From Candidatus Gastranaerophilales bacterium (GTDB taxonomy: Bacteria > Cyanobacteriota > Vampirovibrionia > Gastranaerophilales > Gastranaerophilaceae), in contig QAMI01000043.1 of NCBI GenBank assembly GCA_003150395.1, positions 1-21,199 on the forward strand: a stretch of DNA of 21,199 nt, given 5' to 3'. Below, piece after piece: positions 20,670 through 21,199 of the stretch; the first letter of the stretch is position 1, and every line of letters begins with the position of its first letter. The translations under genes and the position numbers were made by a program. The notes under the pieces were generated by a model. That model was not told the origin of the DNA. It saw only the letters and a list, made by a program, of their open reading frames with translations, and did no database searches.

Positions 20670-21199
20670 GTGAGAATTCTTGGCATCATACTGCTTATAT
20701 TTGTTTTGCAGATTTCAGAGTTTGCGTTTTGTGCTGAGGAGGTCAAGACAATATTTGTAAGCGCAGCGGTTAATAACAAAGCTGTTGATGTAAAAAAAAG
20801 ATTTGAGCAGGTTTTGCCGGCCGGAACTCCGGTGATTTATACTATTGTGCCGCGCGGTCTTATTGTAAGCATACGTGAAGATACTTTTTTCAGCGGTGAA
20901 AGTGTTTATATAAAAAGTACTGCTGCAGGAGTTTTGAATGGTATTGCAAAAGTTTTGAAAGACATAGACAACAATTGTACTGTAGAAAGCCATACAGAAG
21001 GACATACTTCAAATGATGAAGGTTTTAATTCAAATTGGGAAATCTCTATGGTTAGAGCAAACAGTATTGCAGATTACCTTATTTATTGCGGGAAAATTCC
21101 TGTTGAAAGGATTTTTCCTGTTGGGTTTGGGGATTTTATGCCCTTCAAAGATAATGTTTCTAAAACAAACTCAGGTTTTGATAAAAGAGTTGATTTTGT
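20670..21199 (+). CDS. OmpA-family (peptidoglycan-binding) exported protein, 3' end cut by the window edge
   Basis: A frame opens at GTG 20670, with AAAGG upstream, and runs 176 codons to the window edge. The N-terminus (about 1-22) is a hydrophobic signal-peptide-like segment ending near FCAEE; the Cys is not in a standard lipobox. Residues from about 110 show the OmpA C-terminal pattern: SHTEGHTSNDEGFNSNWEIS, MVRANSIADYLI, a PVGFGD turn and FDKRVDF, the equivalent of the N-x-x-L-S...RA...V...L / G-x-G / NRRV-x-F signature that binds diaminopimelate in peptidoglycan. The middle part is unassigned. It could be a MotB-like or Pal-like envelope protein. It lies 113 nt after the M16 gene on the same strand. 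Confidence 0.85.
   Translation, partial: MRILGIILLIFVLQISEFAFCAEEVKTIFVSAAVNNKAVDVKKRFEQVLPAGTPVIYTIVPRGLIVSIREDTFFSGESVYIKSTAAGVLNGIAKVLKDIDNNCTVESHTEGHTSNDEGFNSNWEISMVRANSIADYLIYCGKIPVERIFPVGFGDFMPFKDNVSKTNSGFDKRVDF

Noticed and set aside
20715..21005. Minus-strand frame at the right end
   Set aside because: The plus strand here encodes an OmpA-family protein with signal peptide and motifs, which explains the open reading frame.

Overview
The window reads as a chromosomal segment of a low-GC, Gram-negative-type bacterium. My best guess is a gut member of the non-photosynthetic cyanobacterial sister lineage (Melainabacteria/Vampirovibrionia, order Gastranaerophilales). Grounds seen here: Kdo-8-phosphate synthase (so LPS), an OmpA-family protein, a SPOR-domain protein, a pseudopilin with an N-terminus of the MKKAFTMAEVLITLG type, and three unrelated hypothetical proteins with a short N-terminal F-[T/S]-G motif. 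The last two traits are ones I associate with this order from memory. I see no tRNA, rRNA, CRISPR array, insertion sequence or phage gene.

Layout. 1-1429 (minus): a truncated F-T-G hypothetical gene and tsaD (tRNA t6A). 1488-2904 (plus): obgE behind a promoter that carries a palindrome. 2905-3250: a 346-nt gap with an 8-bp tandem repeat and a promoter whose predicted start site lies at a (TATGG)4 repeat, followed by an unknown 122-residue protein with two copies of a motif. A strong hairpin separates this from a convergent orphan NarL/FixJ response regulator (3675-4343, minus). 4582-7105: nadB-nadC (NAD from aspartate), then a terminator. 7298-8865: two translationally coupled membrane-associated hypothetical proteins, then a textbook terminator. 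9004-9729: a DUF1796-type protein. 9818-12811: a tight operon of a HEAT-repeat protein, queC, a DUF366 protein and a SPOR-domain membrane protein. 12922-15440: gatB and a GlmS-isomerase-like SIS protein. 15491-16668: a divergent XRE regulator and Cys-rich pseudopilin with paired inverted repeats over the shared promoter region. 16718-19243 (minus): kdsA-gloB-like-pheS, with a GC-rich palindromic element that supplies the pheS ribosome-binding site. 19342-21199: an M16-family protein lacking its zinc motif, and a truncated OmpA-family gene.

The genes are mostly housekeeping: translation and tRNA modification (tsaD, queC, gatB, pheS, obgE), cofactor synthesis (nadBC) and envelope (kdsA, SPOR, OmpA). 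The less explained parts are the F-x-G proteins, the repeat-motif protein, the XRE/pilin switch and the pheS-linked repeat. Several genes have recognisable sigma70-type promoters (TTGNNN, 16-18 nt, TAAAAT or TATAAT). kdsA and tsaD have a TATAAT box so close to the start codon that their messages may be leaderless.
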